Shown in pieces: positions 44,622 through 56,300 of a stretch of DNA of 64,000 bases (positions are counted from its first letter, which is position 1; every line of letters begins with the position of its first letter). A program made the translations under genes and the position numbers. The notes under the pieces were generated by a model that searched no databases, had not been told where the DNA came from, and saw only the letters and a program-made list of their open reading frames with translations. Location: contig BDDC01000006.1 in assembly GCA_001662425.1 (NCBI GenBank), positions 53,407-117,406 of the forward strand. The letters run 5' to 3'. This DNA comes from Chlamydomonas sphaeroides (Eukaryota > Chlorophyta > Chlorophyceae > Chlamydomonadales > Chlamydomonadaceae).

Positions 44622-47600
44622 ATGAAGCTTGCGGCTGAAAAATGTGCAGTGCTGACACCGCTGGAGGCATGCCATGTGAGTAGCGTATTGGTTACGCGGA
44701 TTTGGTCGCTCTACGATATGGCTGAGCTTCTGGACATGCAGACAGCAATGGCCACCGCGTGGCATCCCCTGACCCACCCAAACCGTGCCTGCAGATTTAC
44801 GCCATCCTCAAGCAGACGCTCGAAAAGCTCGCGCTGGTGGGCGTGATCACCGTGGACCCCAAAGTCCAGGCCCAAGAGCTCACACAGAGCGTGGGCGAGG
44901 AGATCTCGCGCATGATTGCGGAGCAGAAGAAGCTGGAGGCGCGGTTTGAGGAGCTCGTGGCATTGCAGCACGTGCTGCGCCACCAGCCCAACAAGACCAA
45001 GCTGGTGGAGAACCAGGTGCGGGCTCTGCCGTCTTCACCTGTTGAGAACTGGACGCAGCTATCGGGAATGAGCTGCGCCCCTGTACATGCCCGGGTTGAG
45101 CAGGGGGCAGGGGCCAGGGGTTGTAAGTCAGCGTCAGGGGCGATTGGACGCTAAGGTTGAGCAGCACCAGCCGCACGCCTGCAACCCTGGCTCCATCCTC
45201 GCTCGGCCGCCTGCCACCGCGCCCTCGCCCCGCAGAACGAGCTCCAAAAGGTGGCGGAGGCGTTGCGGCAAAGCACGAAGCAGCTGTGCCGCAACCTCAA
45301 AGACAACCCCAACGTGGCGGAGAACATGCTCAAGGTGCGGCCAGCAGGCCTTTTCGCATCCACGCCTCTGGCACACGTCTGCTGCATGGAGCCGTCTCCC
45401 GACAACCAATGATGGGTGGCGCTGGGGCATACCATTGCGAGTGGACCAAAGCGGGTGGCCAAACCTCAGCATGCCCATGGCAGAGAGAGAGCGCGGGAGA
45501 GCTCCCCGCTGCAGCTTGAGTGCACATGGACGGCGGCGTGCTGGCGAGGACCCTCTATGGCCGCATACCCGGGCTGGCGTGTGCATGGCCGGTCCAGGCA
45601 GAGGCTGCTGGAAGCGGCTTGAGGTGCCATGCGCTGGAGCCAGTCGCTTCATGCCGAGCAGCACCCGGCGCCGGCCTCCGCTCGCCCCCAGCAATGTCGT
45701 GGGGGCAAGGCTTTTTGCCGCACGACAGGGACCCGGCAGCGCTGGCAGAGCGGCAGGGGACAGCATGGCGGGGCCGAGTCAGGGACAGCCACGCCCTGGC
45801 GCCGCAGCCGCAGCGGCACGTGCCCTCACAGCCACGCCATCCTGCATGGCATGCGGTAACGCCAGTCTGGTCCGGCTCTGCCGCGATGGCCGCGCACACG
45901 GGCACCTGCACGTCGCAACCCCTGCCTCACCAGCCCCGCACCACCCAGGTTCCACTCGTGCCGCCCTCATCCCCACGCCCGGCGCCACATAGCACGCCCA
46001 GCGCCCCACCCCCACCTTCCCTGTCCAGAGCGGGGCCTACCTCACCCACCCCATCCGGACTGCCCACCCAACGGAGCGACAGCCACAGTCGCAGCGGCTT
46101 CTTTGGTCACGTGCCCAACCCCTGCCATCCAGCAACGCCATCGCCGCACCATACCGCCCTGCCCCCAGCCCCGCTGCCCACCTCCCCAACCCCGGGTCCT
46201 GCTCCTGAACCCCACCCCAGGTGGCCTCGGAGCGGCAGTCGCTGCAGCTGCTGCTGTCGCAGTGCCTCAACGAGATGGAGGTGTTCGGCAAGATGAGCCC
46301 GCTGCTGGAGGCGGTGATGGCGCAGGAGGCCAACGAGCAGGCCATGCGCGAAACCATTGAGCGCGAGAAGAACACAACGGCGGCGGTGCGGCAGTTGCGG
46401 AACGACCTGCGCGAGGAGAAGCTGGACCACGAGGACAAGGTGCGGCAGGGGGGATGGAAGAGGGGAGGAGTGGAGGCGAGGAGGGGTAGAGGGCGGTGGG
46501 CGCAGGCGAGGAGGCAGGAGGCGAGGGAGGAAAGGGAGGGTGGGAGAGACTTCGCGGGTTGTGGTGGGCGGGAAGGGAAGGGAGGCAAAGGGCCAGGGAT
46601 GGATGAGCGGAGGTGTGGGTTTGCGTCCACGGGGGCGTGGGCGAAGAATGTGCTGGCAGCGCGGTTGGCCAAGGCGTCCAACCCCTGGCCACCCCTCCCT
46701 CCTCTCAGATGAAGGAGAAGAAGCGCGGGCTCATCGTGCTCAAGGAGCAGCTGAAGGAGCTCAAGATGGACACCGCCGTCAGCACGCGCTACCTGGGCAA
46801 GGAGCTCACGGCGCTCAATGAGCACGAGCGGCGGCTGCAGCGCACGCAGGTGGGCCCGGACGTTGCCGCCTGCTACTGCTGGGCCGGGAAGGAAGGAAGG
46901 GAGGAGGTCGCTGTGGGAAGGGGCGAGCGGCACCAGGCAGGAGCCCGTGCGACCCTGCGCGCGGCAGCGGCGGCGGTTCGGGGCGTTGCAAGGAGTGGGT
47001 GTGGCGCGCCAACGGGCCAGGACCTAGGAGGATTGGCCAACGGCCGGTGTCCTCAGCGCACGGGTTCACGTGTGAAGCTGTCCCGCTGTGGGCGGTGCCC
47101 TCGCGCAGGCCGCCGGGTTGCATCCGTGCAACACCCGGGCATTCGCACTGCGCCACCCCCATCACCTGCACCCCTGCACCTGCCCCCCTGCCCTTTCCCC
47201 AGCTGGAGGACCTGCTCAAGGAGCTGGCACTGGTGCAGCAGCAGGTGGACATCGAGAAGGCAGTGCATGCCACGCAGGTGGGGAGGGGGCGCAAGTGCGC
47301 AGAGCAGGTGTGGCATGGGGCGGCAGGCCTTGCAAGCCACACGGGGATGGGCGGGGCGACGAGGCAGAGGCGGAGGCGGGAGCAGAGGCGGGGGCGGAGC
47401 AGGGGCCGATGTAGTGGAGAGGGGTGGAAGGCGCTCGCAGGCTATGCACTCCGGACCAAGCTGCAGTGCAGGAGGGAGGGGGGCCCGTCTGCAGCACTGA
47501 GATGGTGGTGGGGGAGGTGGGCGGCAGGCAGTGGTGCTGGCTCTGACGGGGCGCCGCTGACCCGCCGCCGCTTGCTTTGCCCGCCTCGAGCTCACTTACG

Positions 47601-48493
47601 GCCCCCCCCCTCCCATGCCCTGCCCTGCCCTCCCCTGCACCGCCCCCGCCCGCGCCTCCAACGCCCTGCCTCCCCGCCCAGGCCGACTTCCTGCGCCAGG
47701 TGGCCACCCGTATGCAGGAGGACAGCATCCAGTGGCAGTCGCGCCACGACGAGGACCTGGCGGCGCGGGAGAAGGAGCTCGAGGTGCGGGACCCGGGGGC
47801 GGATGGGGTTGGGCGGGGCGTCACGCGGGGGCGGGCAGGAGGGCGGGGCGGCGGGGTGTGCGTGCACATGTTGGGCGGGGGGTGAGGCGATGGGGGCCCC
47901 GCGTCGGAAGTTACCGCGCCGGCAGTGCCCTGAACCGGACCGCCAACCCCAATCGCAACCAACGTCCCGACCTCCAACGGCGGTCGTATGTTCGTGCGGT
48001 GGTTGGTACATTCCACCTCAACGGCAACCCGGACCGCCCACCCTGGCCCCATCGCCGCCCCCGCAGATGCTCAAGCAGCAGCACGCGCGCGACCTGCTGG
48101 CGCTCAAGACGGCCGAGGACAAGTTCCGGACAGAGTCGGCGCTCAAGAAGGAGCGCGAGCTCAAGGCAGCGGAGGAGCGCGAGAAGGCCGAGTTCGAGGA
48201 GATGCGCGAGGCGCGGCGAGCACAGGTGGGGCTGGCCGCGGCGTTGGTGTGGGGTCCACCAAACATCAGGGGGCAAAGAGTGGCTACCCGGGGCATGCGT
48301 GTAGCCGTTTGCCTGCCCAAAGCTGGTTGTCCCTGGTGGCGCGTCAGCCCCGTGTCCCTACCTGCTTGTGCACCCGCAGGCCGCGGTCGTGATCCAGGCC
48401 TGGTGGCGCGGGTATCGGGTGCGCAAGCTGCTGGCCGGGGGCGGCAAGAAGGCGGCCAAGAAGGGCGGCGCCAAGAAGAAGAAGAAGAAGTGA
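44622..48493 (+). CDS. DRC9: Dynein regulatory complex subunit 9 (IQCG orthologue)
   Basis: Nine exons: 44622-44675, 44795-45016, 45236-45334, 46221-46439, 46709-46849, 47203-47277, 47682-47783, 48067-48225, 48380-48493 (394 aa). All eight introns are phase 0. The product is almost entirely coiled coil, with an N-terminal helix (IYAILKQTLEKLALVGVI) that matches the conserved IQCG start and a C-terminal IQ motif (VVIQAWWRGYRVRK, about residues 361-373) followed by a Lys-rich tail. Overall order and motifs match human IQCG. In cilia DRC9 belongs to the nexin-dynein regulatory complex linking doublet microtubules; the IQ motif can bind calmodulin. DRC10/IQCD is the main alternative, but the single C-terminal IQ plus basic tail favours IQCG. 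Confidence 0.88.
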
Positions 48494-50301
48494 TGCGGCG
48501 GAGGCGGGGCGCAGCTTGGCGGGTGCATGGGCGTGGGGGCGGGGCGGAGGGGAGCGCTGGATATGAGAGGCACTGGCGCACAGGCGCGGCTGGCCACGGC
48601 CGCTGGGCACGGCCGCTGGGCACGGTCTCTTGGGGCCGCGGAGGTGCTGCATGGGAGGTCAGCACGCACGTTGGTTGGTGCTGTCGCTCAAGGTTCTGGC
48701 TGGGGAATCACAGCGACGTTGCGCTGCAGCGTGACATGCAGGAAGGCTTGCTAAGAGTCCTCGACAGCTGTACACCGTCGACAGCGACGTAGACGTGCGT
48801 GGCCAACATGCGCTGAGCGCGGCGAATGCTCCACACAGCCGATATGCACCTCTATGAAAGGTGCCGCTGAGCTCGGCACGCCGGCGCAACACCGCTGCGC
48901 GAGTGGGAGCCCAGCGCGCCCCTCCTGCCCTGCTGTGCGGGCGTGTGCGTCTGCGCCCCGGAGCTGGCCGCAAATGAAGACACGCCTGGCGGCTCGACCC
49001 TCAAAGTCCAGCTTGTTCCACGTTAAGCTGCCCTGGGCTGATTCATTAAGTTGTTGCCGTAGCCGAAGGCGTTGAGCGCCTGGAGCACGAGGGAGGAGGG
49101 GCCTAGCGTGCGCTGCGGGCGCCTTGCGGCAGCCCCGACCAGCGCCCCCAGCCGGCAGCCGTTGCAGCTCCCCAATGGCACCGTGCTCACTGACCCGGGC
49201 TGGTCGGCCATACGTGTGCACGTGTACCTCGTGGTCATATGTCGGTGTGCGACTGTAGAAGAAGTGACGGTAGGTCCGACGGGCGGCCCTGCTTCACCGA
49301 ACTGCAACTGCATGCAATGCCACACGCCTTGCCCCACGCACGTCTTCCACCATGGCGCATGCCAATAGGACAGTTCCCCCCCCCGGTGGTGCAACGATGC
49401 CCAACCGCATTTGGTGAGCAAACCCCGCACATTGCCCCACATGAAACTACAGGGACGCGTTGCAGCTCTCCCTCTCTCGCGCATCTCTAAATGACCTGAC
49501 ACGCCACATCCCGTGAGTGGTCAACTACAGACGGCCCTCTTGTGTGGCATACCGTACACCCAACCCTCACAACCTCCACCGGCGTAAGAAGATCTCCCCT
49601 GCATGCCCCATCCTGCTCTCATGCAACACAACGTGCCAACATACATCCCACAGCTGCACCGCGTGAGGCGCACTCGTCAGTCTCCGCGTCAGCCATCAAT
49701 ACGTGAGATGAAAGGTGCACCTGCGCACTCCCCCGCCGACACAACATGTACAACCGGGTCTACTAGATACAACGCCTTGTGACAGCAGGCACGCGTACAA
49801 AACCCCGCGCCAGACGGATGAACGCGCCACCAGGCAACACAGTTTACTGGTACAGGAGGCCGCACGGGGGCCGCAGGGCATACATTGCTCGCTGGCCCCC
49901 GTCGGCTATCTACTCCGGCGGCACACGCGCCCAGCACCTGGCCGCATCCTCGCTCCACCACCACGCCGCATGCTCCCTCTGTTCATTCAAGCTCCAACAA
50001 AATGCCCCCTCGTGCCACACCGCATCCCGCACCGGCGCCCCCGCCCCATCCCACCAGACCCATTGGCAGCGCCCAGCGCCGCTGACAGCGGAGCCCAGCC
50101 AGCCACGGCGCCACGCGGGCTGCTGGCTGCCCTCGCAGCCGACCCCCCGGTGGGGCCCGCGAGCCAGGCCCCGGACCCGCGGCCTCCACGCCAATCTCAT
50201 GCCCTTTTATTGTTGAATCAGCGTGGAAGTCAGTGAAAGGTACCATGCCCAACCCATGCCCGCGACCGCCACGCAGGCCCCTGCTTGCCTCCTATGAGGC
50301 C
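48494..50301. other. Convergent intergenic region, DRC9 to PAH
   Basis: Contains the 3' ends of DRC9 (+) and phenylalanine hydroxylase (-). No TGTAA was seen on either strand near the stops. A minus-strand frame ending at 49023 (SSLVLQALNAFGYGNNLMNQ near its end) is protein-like, but no exon chain or homology supports it. Confidence 0.5.
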
Positions 50302-52968
50302 TCATGCCGACGAGGGGTCGCCGCGCAGGCCGTCGGGCAGCGCCAGAGTGGCCGCGTAGTTCTGGATGGGCGGGGAGGCAGATGCTGGGGCGAGGCTGGT
50401 GTGCAAGAGCAGACAGGCAAGCAAGCGCTGGCTCAGAAGCGGGCAGACAAGGGCGCCGGTCTGGTTGGGCCGGGGCAGCATGCCGCCTCAGGCCGGCACC
50501 GTCAGATGCGCTGCCCCGTATGCACCCCGCTAGCGGCCGCGGCCCGCTCTCGCCTGCAGCAGCGTGGCGCCCGCCTCGAACGAGTCCAGCACAAAGTACC
50601 GCTTCTGGAAGCCGTCCTTGTACGACATCTGCGGTTTGGCACGGTACGATTGTACGGTCACACGACAAGCCCCGACCCCACGCATCGACACACATGGGCG
50701 GGCTTACTTCCAGGTCGAGGCCGTTCCGGCACGGCGCCAGCTCAGCCCTATCTTCGCCCTCTCCTGCCCCGTGCGCGCGGCCGCATCCTCTCGCCACGAC
50801 GTGCACAGACACCCACTCCGTTGCCAATGCAGCAGGCCCCCGCACACCTTGGGCTGCGGCTGGAAGGGGTTGAGCGGCTCCAGGGCGGCCGCCCCCGAGG
50901 CCATGTGTCGCAGCTCGCCGTACGACGACAGGATGCCCGCACCAAAGGCCTTGATGTCAGCCCCCTCCCGCACCACCCCGAACTCCACCGTGTACCTGCG
51001 ACCAGGGTCCGGGGTGAGGCCAGAGGACGAGTTTGCAGGCGCCAGAGCGCGCGCATCCGTGCACTCGGGTGGGCACAGCAAGCTGTGCCGTGGTGGCGCG
51101 CGGGCCGAGGGCGGGTGATCGCGGCAGTCTCGGGCGGCTGCCAGTCGCGGCCGCGGGCTCACCAGTAGACCTTGGTGAGGTGCCATATCTGCTTGTCGTC
51201 GGCGGCCAGGGAGGCAAGCCCGATGGCCTGGATCAACCGTGAGTAGGCGGGGTCCGCCAGCAGGGGCACGTGGCCTGCGGGGCGTTGGGGAGCGGGAGCG
51301 GCATGGGGCAGGGCCGGCGTCAGGCGCTCATCGCGACAGCGGCGCCACGGAGCTACCGGCGCTGCGCACCGACGACGCTGCGGCCTCGACAGATCCCAAG
51401 CCCAGGCCCACTCCCACAGAAGCCACCATAACGCTGCGCACCGATGAGCTCGTGCACCACATCGGGCTCGGGCGTGTAGCTGGGCTTGCTGGGGTGGCGC
51501 ATGTACTGCGAGGGCCATGAGGGAGGGAGTGGGAGGGAGATCGCAGGGCGAGGAGAGCAGGGGCCGTGAGCGGGGGCAAGACCGCTAGCGGGCCACGCCC
51601 ACAGGGTTTGCAGGCCCGTCAGCCGCCGCCCGCCGCACGTGGCTCACCTGGGTTGAGTGGAAGTGCCTGCGGGCACAGCCGGGCAGCGAGGGCAGGCAGG
51701 GCCGCCGTCAGGGTCTTGAGTTTTGCGCAGCCCGGCGCACGGCCCCTTGCTCCCGCTTGCGCCAGACCGGCATCGGCAACCGCACGGCAGGCTTTCGTTC
51801 TCCCTCATCCCTCTTCCCTTGTCCTCCCTCATCCCTCGTCCCTTGTCCCCACTCCCTAGGCTGCTCCCTACGCTGCTGCTCACTTGAATGCTAGCCCCGC
51901 CAGGAAGTGGCGCGGGTGCATGAGCCCCGCCACAGGCCGGATGGCCCAGCCGCTGCTGGCGGCCAGCACGTCATTCACCTCGCGCAGCTGCGGCACGCGG
52001 CCGGGCGCGAAGCCAAAGAGCGGCAGGCAGGCCAGGTACTCCTTGCAGGCGTGGCGCGGCAGCAGCTGAGGAGGGGCGAGGGAGGGGCGTGGCAGGGCGG
52101 GCTGGTGGGGTCGGTATAGTTTGTAGGCTACATGAGCGTGGTGTGATGTGATGAGCGGGAGCGTGCTAGGCCAAACGTGTGCGGGCTGCACCGGAAAGTA
52201 TCGTGTGGGCGCAGAGCAGGGGGACGCCTGGGAGGCCGCACCTCGGATAGCTCCTCCAGCACGGCGTTCCAGGTGGCCACCTCAGCAGGCGTGTAGTCGA
52301 CGTCAGGGATGGGCGTGCCGCTGGAGGGGCGAGCAGCGGGGATAGGAGTGCAGCGGAGCGTCGAATGGCACGGGCCCCCAAGCCGTGTTCAGGGCAGCGC
52401 GAAAGTCCTAGGGAGGGGAGGAGGTAGGCCAAGGGCTAACGGATTGCGGCCCGGCCAGAGGCTGGCTCACAGCTTGTGGGCCTTGGCGCGCTCCGCCAGC
52501 ATGGACCGCCGGCGCTTGTACTCTGGGTCGTGGAAGCCGGGGTGGTCCTCGGCCAGGTCGGCGCCAAAGCCCAGGATCTGAAACGGGATGCGAAGCAAGG
52601 GGCAGCTTGTAGCCTAGGCGTCGCCACTCGCCAGCTGCTTCGCGGAGTTTAACCGGCGAAGTTGGGGTGGCCCCGCGCACCTGGCCGTTGTCGATATCCT
52701 CCAGCCGCCGTATAAGCTGCTGCGTTGACGTTGCTGTGGTGCTGGCGCCTGTATCGTAGGGAGTGCCCGTTATGCACGACCCATCCTGCGGGAACGCGAG
52801 CGTGCCCCACTCACCTGATGTGACTGAACTCAGTAGACGACTGTCGACCAGCTGTTGCAATGGCGTGCGGTGCGGGCAGAAAACGAGCGGTCGCGAATGC
52901 CCACGTTGTGCCCGCACGCTCGTCGACCGTCCTTGCGAGCGCGGACTGAAACCACGCAGCTGAGACAT
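50302..52968 (-). CDS. AAH1: Phenylalanine 4-hydroxylase (aromatic amino acid hydroxylase), plastid-type
   Basis: Eleven exons in consistent phase: 52968-52815, 52748-52681, 52577-52471, 52320-52242, 52065-51884, 51666-51648, 51505-51442, 51274-51163, 50995-50848, 50628-50554, 50361-50302 (355 aa). Catalytic core: VPQLREVNDVL, IRPVAGLMHPRHFLAGLAF, then TPEPDVVHELIGHVPLLAD and YWYTVEFG. Iron ligands map to His221, His226 and Glu266. The family converts Phe to Tyr with O2; non-flowering-plant and algal members are reported to be plastidic and folate-dependent. The N-terminus is rich in Ser/Arg with few acids, fitting a transit peptide. No N-terminal ACT regulatory domain is seen. Oddities: a 19-nt microexon (51666-51648) and a GC donor after 50554. 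Confidence 0.93.
51648..51666 (-). other. 19-nt microexon of phenylalanine hydroxylase
   Basis: Encodes the end of one codon plus HFHSTQ. It is flanked by a GCAG acceptor and a GTGAGC donor, and is required to keep phase between exons 52065-51884 and 51505-51442. HFHSTQ matches the conserved FxxTQY segment of the family. Confidence 0.85.
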
Positions 52969-53345
52969 ATCGACGGTGGTGTCCCTGAAGCCGGCGAGGC
53001 AGCGCGCGGGAGGGCCGCTGACGCCAATCGAACGTCACTATGCGCGTTGCCGGTGTCGCTCTTCGTCCTTCGCTGAAGCCCGGTGTGTGGTGCGATGCGT
53101 TGCTCCAATGGCCAGGCACACCGACGACGATGAAGTGGCAGTTGGCGCGCTGCACAAAGGTCGATTTGAGAAAAGGGCCTAAATCGAGCGCGGCTTGTGT
53201 GGCTTTTATTACAAGTGTCCGTCGCGTCAGTGATTCAACAGTCAAACGCACGCTGACTCTAGGGTCTCGGCGAGCACGAGCTGACACGGACAATGACCTC
53301 CTTGCCCTCCGTTTCCCCGCCCCTGAAACCGCCTGATGTTGCCCG
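52969..53345. other. Intergenic: separase 3' UTR and PAH promoter
   Basis: 377 bp between two minus-strand genes. It contains the separase TGTAA at 53213-53209. No PAH core promoter motif was recognised. Confidence 0.55.
53209..53213 (-). terminator. TGTAA polyadenylation signal of separase
   Basis: TTACA on the plus strand reads TGTAA on the minus strand, 133 nt past the separase stop at 53346. Confidence 0.55.
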
Positions 53346-56300
53346 CTATCCGAAGCGCACCGGCAACCCGAAGCACACCGGCGCCGCACCAATCAAGTGC
53401 GGCAGCTTGCACGCCCCCCGGCTGCCCGCGACCGCCGACCCCAGCCCCGTGCCCGCGCCCTCGTCCGTGCCACCATCCCCGCCGCCGCGCGTCAAACTGT
53501 CCGCCGTGCTCTCGTCATTGCCGCCCCCGCAGCAGCCAAGCCAGTTCCGCAGCAGCGAGGTTGCGTACCGGTCGATGTCGCGGTCCGTGACGTCCCACAG
53601 GTTGGCCACGAGCGCGGGGCAGCCTGCGGCAGGGCCGGCGGCCAACGGTGCGGCACGGCGCGCGTCGGCAGCTGCTGCGACGTCCCACGCGCATGCCCCC
53701 GCCGGGCTTCCAAGGTATGAGAGCCACAGCAACGCCGTGTTGCTGACCCTACCTCATGATCAGCAACTTGCCAGCAAAAGACAGGACACGCACGCGTTGG
53801 GCTCTCAGACCTCACCTGCCGCCTGGAACGCCGCCGCCGCGCCCCAAGGGTCGTACTCGCCGTGCAGCCGCAGGCGGCCGCTGCTGCAGCCCATGAGCAG
53901 CACCGGCCCGCAGCGTTGCAGCCGCCGCAGCGCCGGCAGCGGCAGGTGCTGCTCGCCGCTGCCGTGGCCAAAGTACAGGTACAGCGGCGCCGCCTGCAGC
54001 GCTCCCAGCAGCGCGTGGCCGCTGGGCTGCTCTCCCACCAGGCCCTGCGCAGGTAGCGGGGGCGAAGGCATGAGCGGCAAAACAAGCAGACAGGCTTACG
54101 GTAGCACCACAGGGAGCGCTGCTGCTGCCGGCCCTGTGCCCCTCGCACCTGCCAGCCCGGCTGCGCCTCCAGCAGCGGCCGCAGGCAGCGCTCCGTGTCC
54201 ACCAGGTCGCCGCTGGGGTTGAGCAGGTAGTAGGCGGACGAGGGCCGGGCCGAGCCGGAGGAGGGGCCGGCACTGCTGTGGGAGCGGGTGCGCTCGCTGC
54301 CGTCGCTCGGCGAGCTGGACGGAAGGTCCGCGGCCGCCGCGGTGGCCAGCGCCAGCGGCAGGCTGAGGACGCGGTACACGGCGCGACCGCGCAGGCAGGG
54401 CATGCTCTCCCAGGGCAGCGCGTGCAGCGAGGAGCTGAGAGCCAGCAGCACGGGCGCGGCCTCGGCTGCAGCGCCGCCTACGCTCGCGGTGGACGCCGCG
54501 TTGGCTGTGGTGGCATCGTCGGCTGAGGTCGAGGGCGCTTCGGGCTTCGCCTGCGCGGCCGCCGCCGGAGTCGCTCCAGCGCGGCCACGCGCTGCAGGCC
54601 GCGAGGCGGCCGCCTGTGCCGGCGCCTTTGGCGCGGGGTCCTGCAGGGCCGCTAAGCGGGGCGCTCGCCGGCCGCGGCTGCTGGCTGCAGCACTGGCTTC
54701 GGCCTTTGCGGAGGGCACAGGCACCTCGTCCACCTGCATGTCGTCATGGCCTGATGCGGCGTCGGCCGCAGCGCCCTTTGCGCTCCTGCTGCTGCTGGTT
54801 CGGCTGAGCGACGGCGCCGCCGCCGTCCGCAACGGGGCGCGCGCCGCTGCAGGCCGAGCCCGCGACGAGGGCGCTGCCGCGACCGTACCACGCGGTGCTG
54901 CCGCTGGCGCAGCCCCGGCGCTGATGCCTTTGGCCCGGGAGGCCGGTGGGGGCGGAGCCGCCGCTGCCACCGGCTGAGGCTCAGCAGCCGGCAGCCGCAG
55001 CAGCTGCACACGGACCGTGGCCTCTGCCGCCGCTAGCTCCGTCGCCAGCGCGCCGACAACGGCCTTGCCCTCGTCCTGTTTCGCCAGGCGGCAGAGCGCC
55101 TGCAACAGCGCCCGCACCTCGTCCTCCCGCAGGTGCTGCATGTGCCCCAGCGCCAGCGCCAGCAGCTCCTGCAGCACGGTGGCGCCCCCGGGCTGCTCGG
55201 TGCCGCCGCCGGCTGGGTCGCTGTTGGCGCACGGCTGCTGCTGTGGCGCCAGCGACGGGAAATGCTCGGCGGCGAAGGACTGCGCCGCGTCCAGCAGGAC
55301 CGCGCGCTGGTGCTGAGGCAGCGGCAGCAGCAGGCAGCGCCAGGGGCCCAGGCACGCGCCGTCCAGCTCCTGCAGCAGCGCGGCGACGCCTTGGTCCAGG
55401 GACGTGCGGGTCTGTGGGTCGGAAGGCATGGGGCCGGCGTCATCATTGCGGGCATGTGTGCGGCTGCATTGCGTGGCCTGTGAAGGAGCACTGCGACAGG
55501 GCCCCAGTTGTCCCCAAGAAGACCCGAGCTCACCTTCCACCATTTGGCCTTTGCGCTCTGCGACTGCGCCGCGTCCTGGTCCATCCGCATGCTGTCGCCA
55601 CTCTGCTCCAGCAGCGCCGCCAGGCGGACCGCGAAGACGGCCGGCTGGCTGGCGGTCGGGCCGCCGCCGTCCATGTGCTCGGCCGACGAGCCAGCCAGCG
55701 CGACGACTAGAGGCGTGGCCCCGAGCGTCGCGCGACCTAGCAGCAACTGGCCGCCTGCGAGGGGTGGGGATCCCGTTCGCGGCAGGGAGCGAAGCACTGA
55801 GCTCAGTACAAATGTCTCACAAGACAGAGCGCTCACCAGATGAAGCGCAAAATGGAACGTTCCAGGACTTCGGCAGCTATCACCTGTGCAGCGCGACAGC
55901 TCCCATGGCGCTCACCTGTGCCGTCCTCGAGCACCGATGCGAGCACAGCGCCGGGCGGTAGCCTGCCCAGCGCTGTGTCCAGCCATGCCGCTGCGCTTCG
56001 CTCGAACGCCGCCAGGTCGACACCCTCCGCCGCCGTGCCGCCGCTGGTGCCGCCGCCGTGCTGCTGCACGAGCCGCAGCGCCGCGTGCCGCAGGCCTGTG
56101 CCGTCGTCCGACGTGCGGCTGTCTGAGGATGAGCACCCAGCTCCGCCGTCGCTGCTGCAGTGGCTGCCCGTCTCGGTTGCGGACTCCGGGGACTGGTCAG
56201 CGGTCTGCAGGGCGCATGACGCACGGCGCCGAGCTGCTGCCTGCATGTCGTACTGCTGAGCGTACGAGGCACCGTACGACAGCTGCATAAACATGCACGC

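Noticed and set aside
49072..49368. Plus-strand exon with LQLPNGTVLTDPGWSAIRVHVYL
   Set aside because: Isolated frame with no partner exons, no homology recognised, and overlapped by an equally open minus-strand frame.
49023..49502. Minus-strand protein ending in NAFGYGNNLMNQPRAA
   Set aside because: Looks protein-like for about 30 residues, but no acceptor, upstream exon or family could be established.
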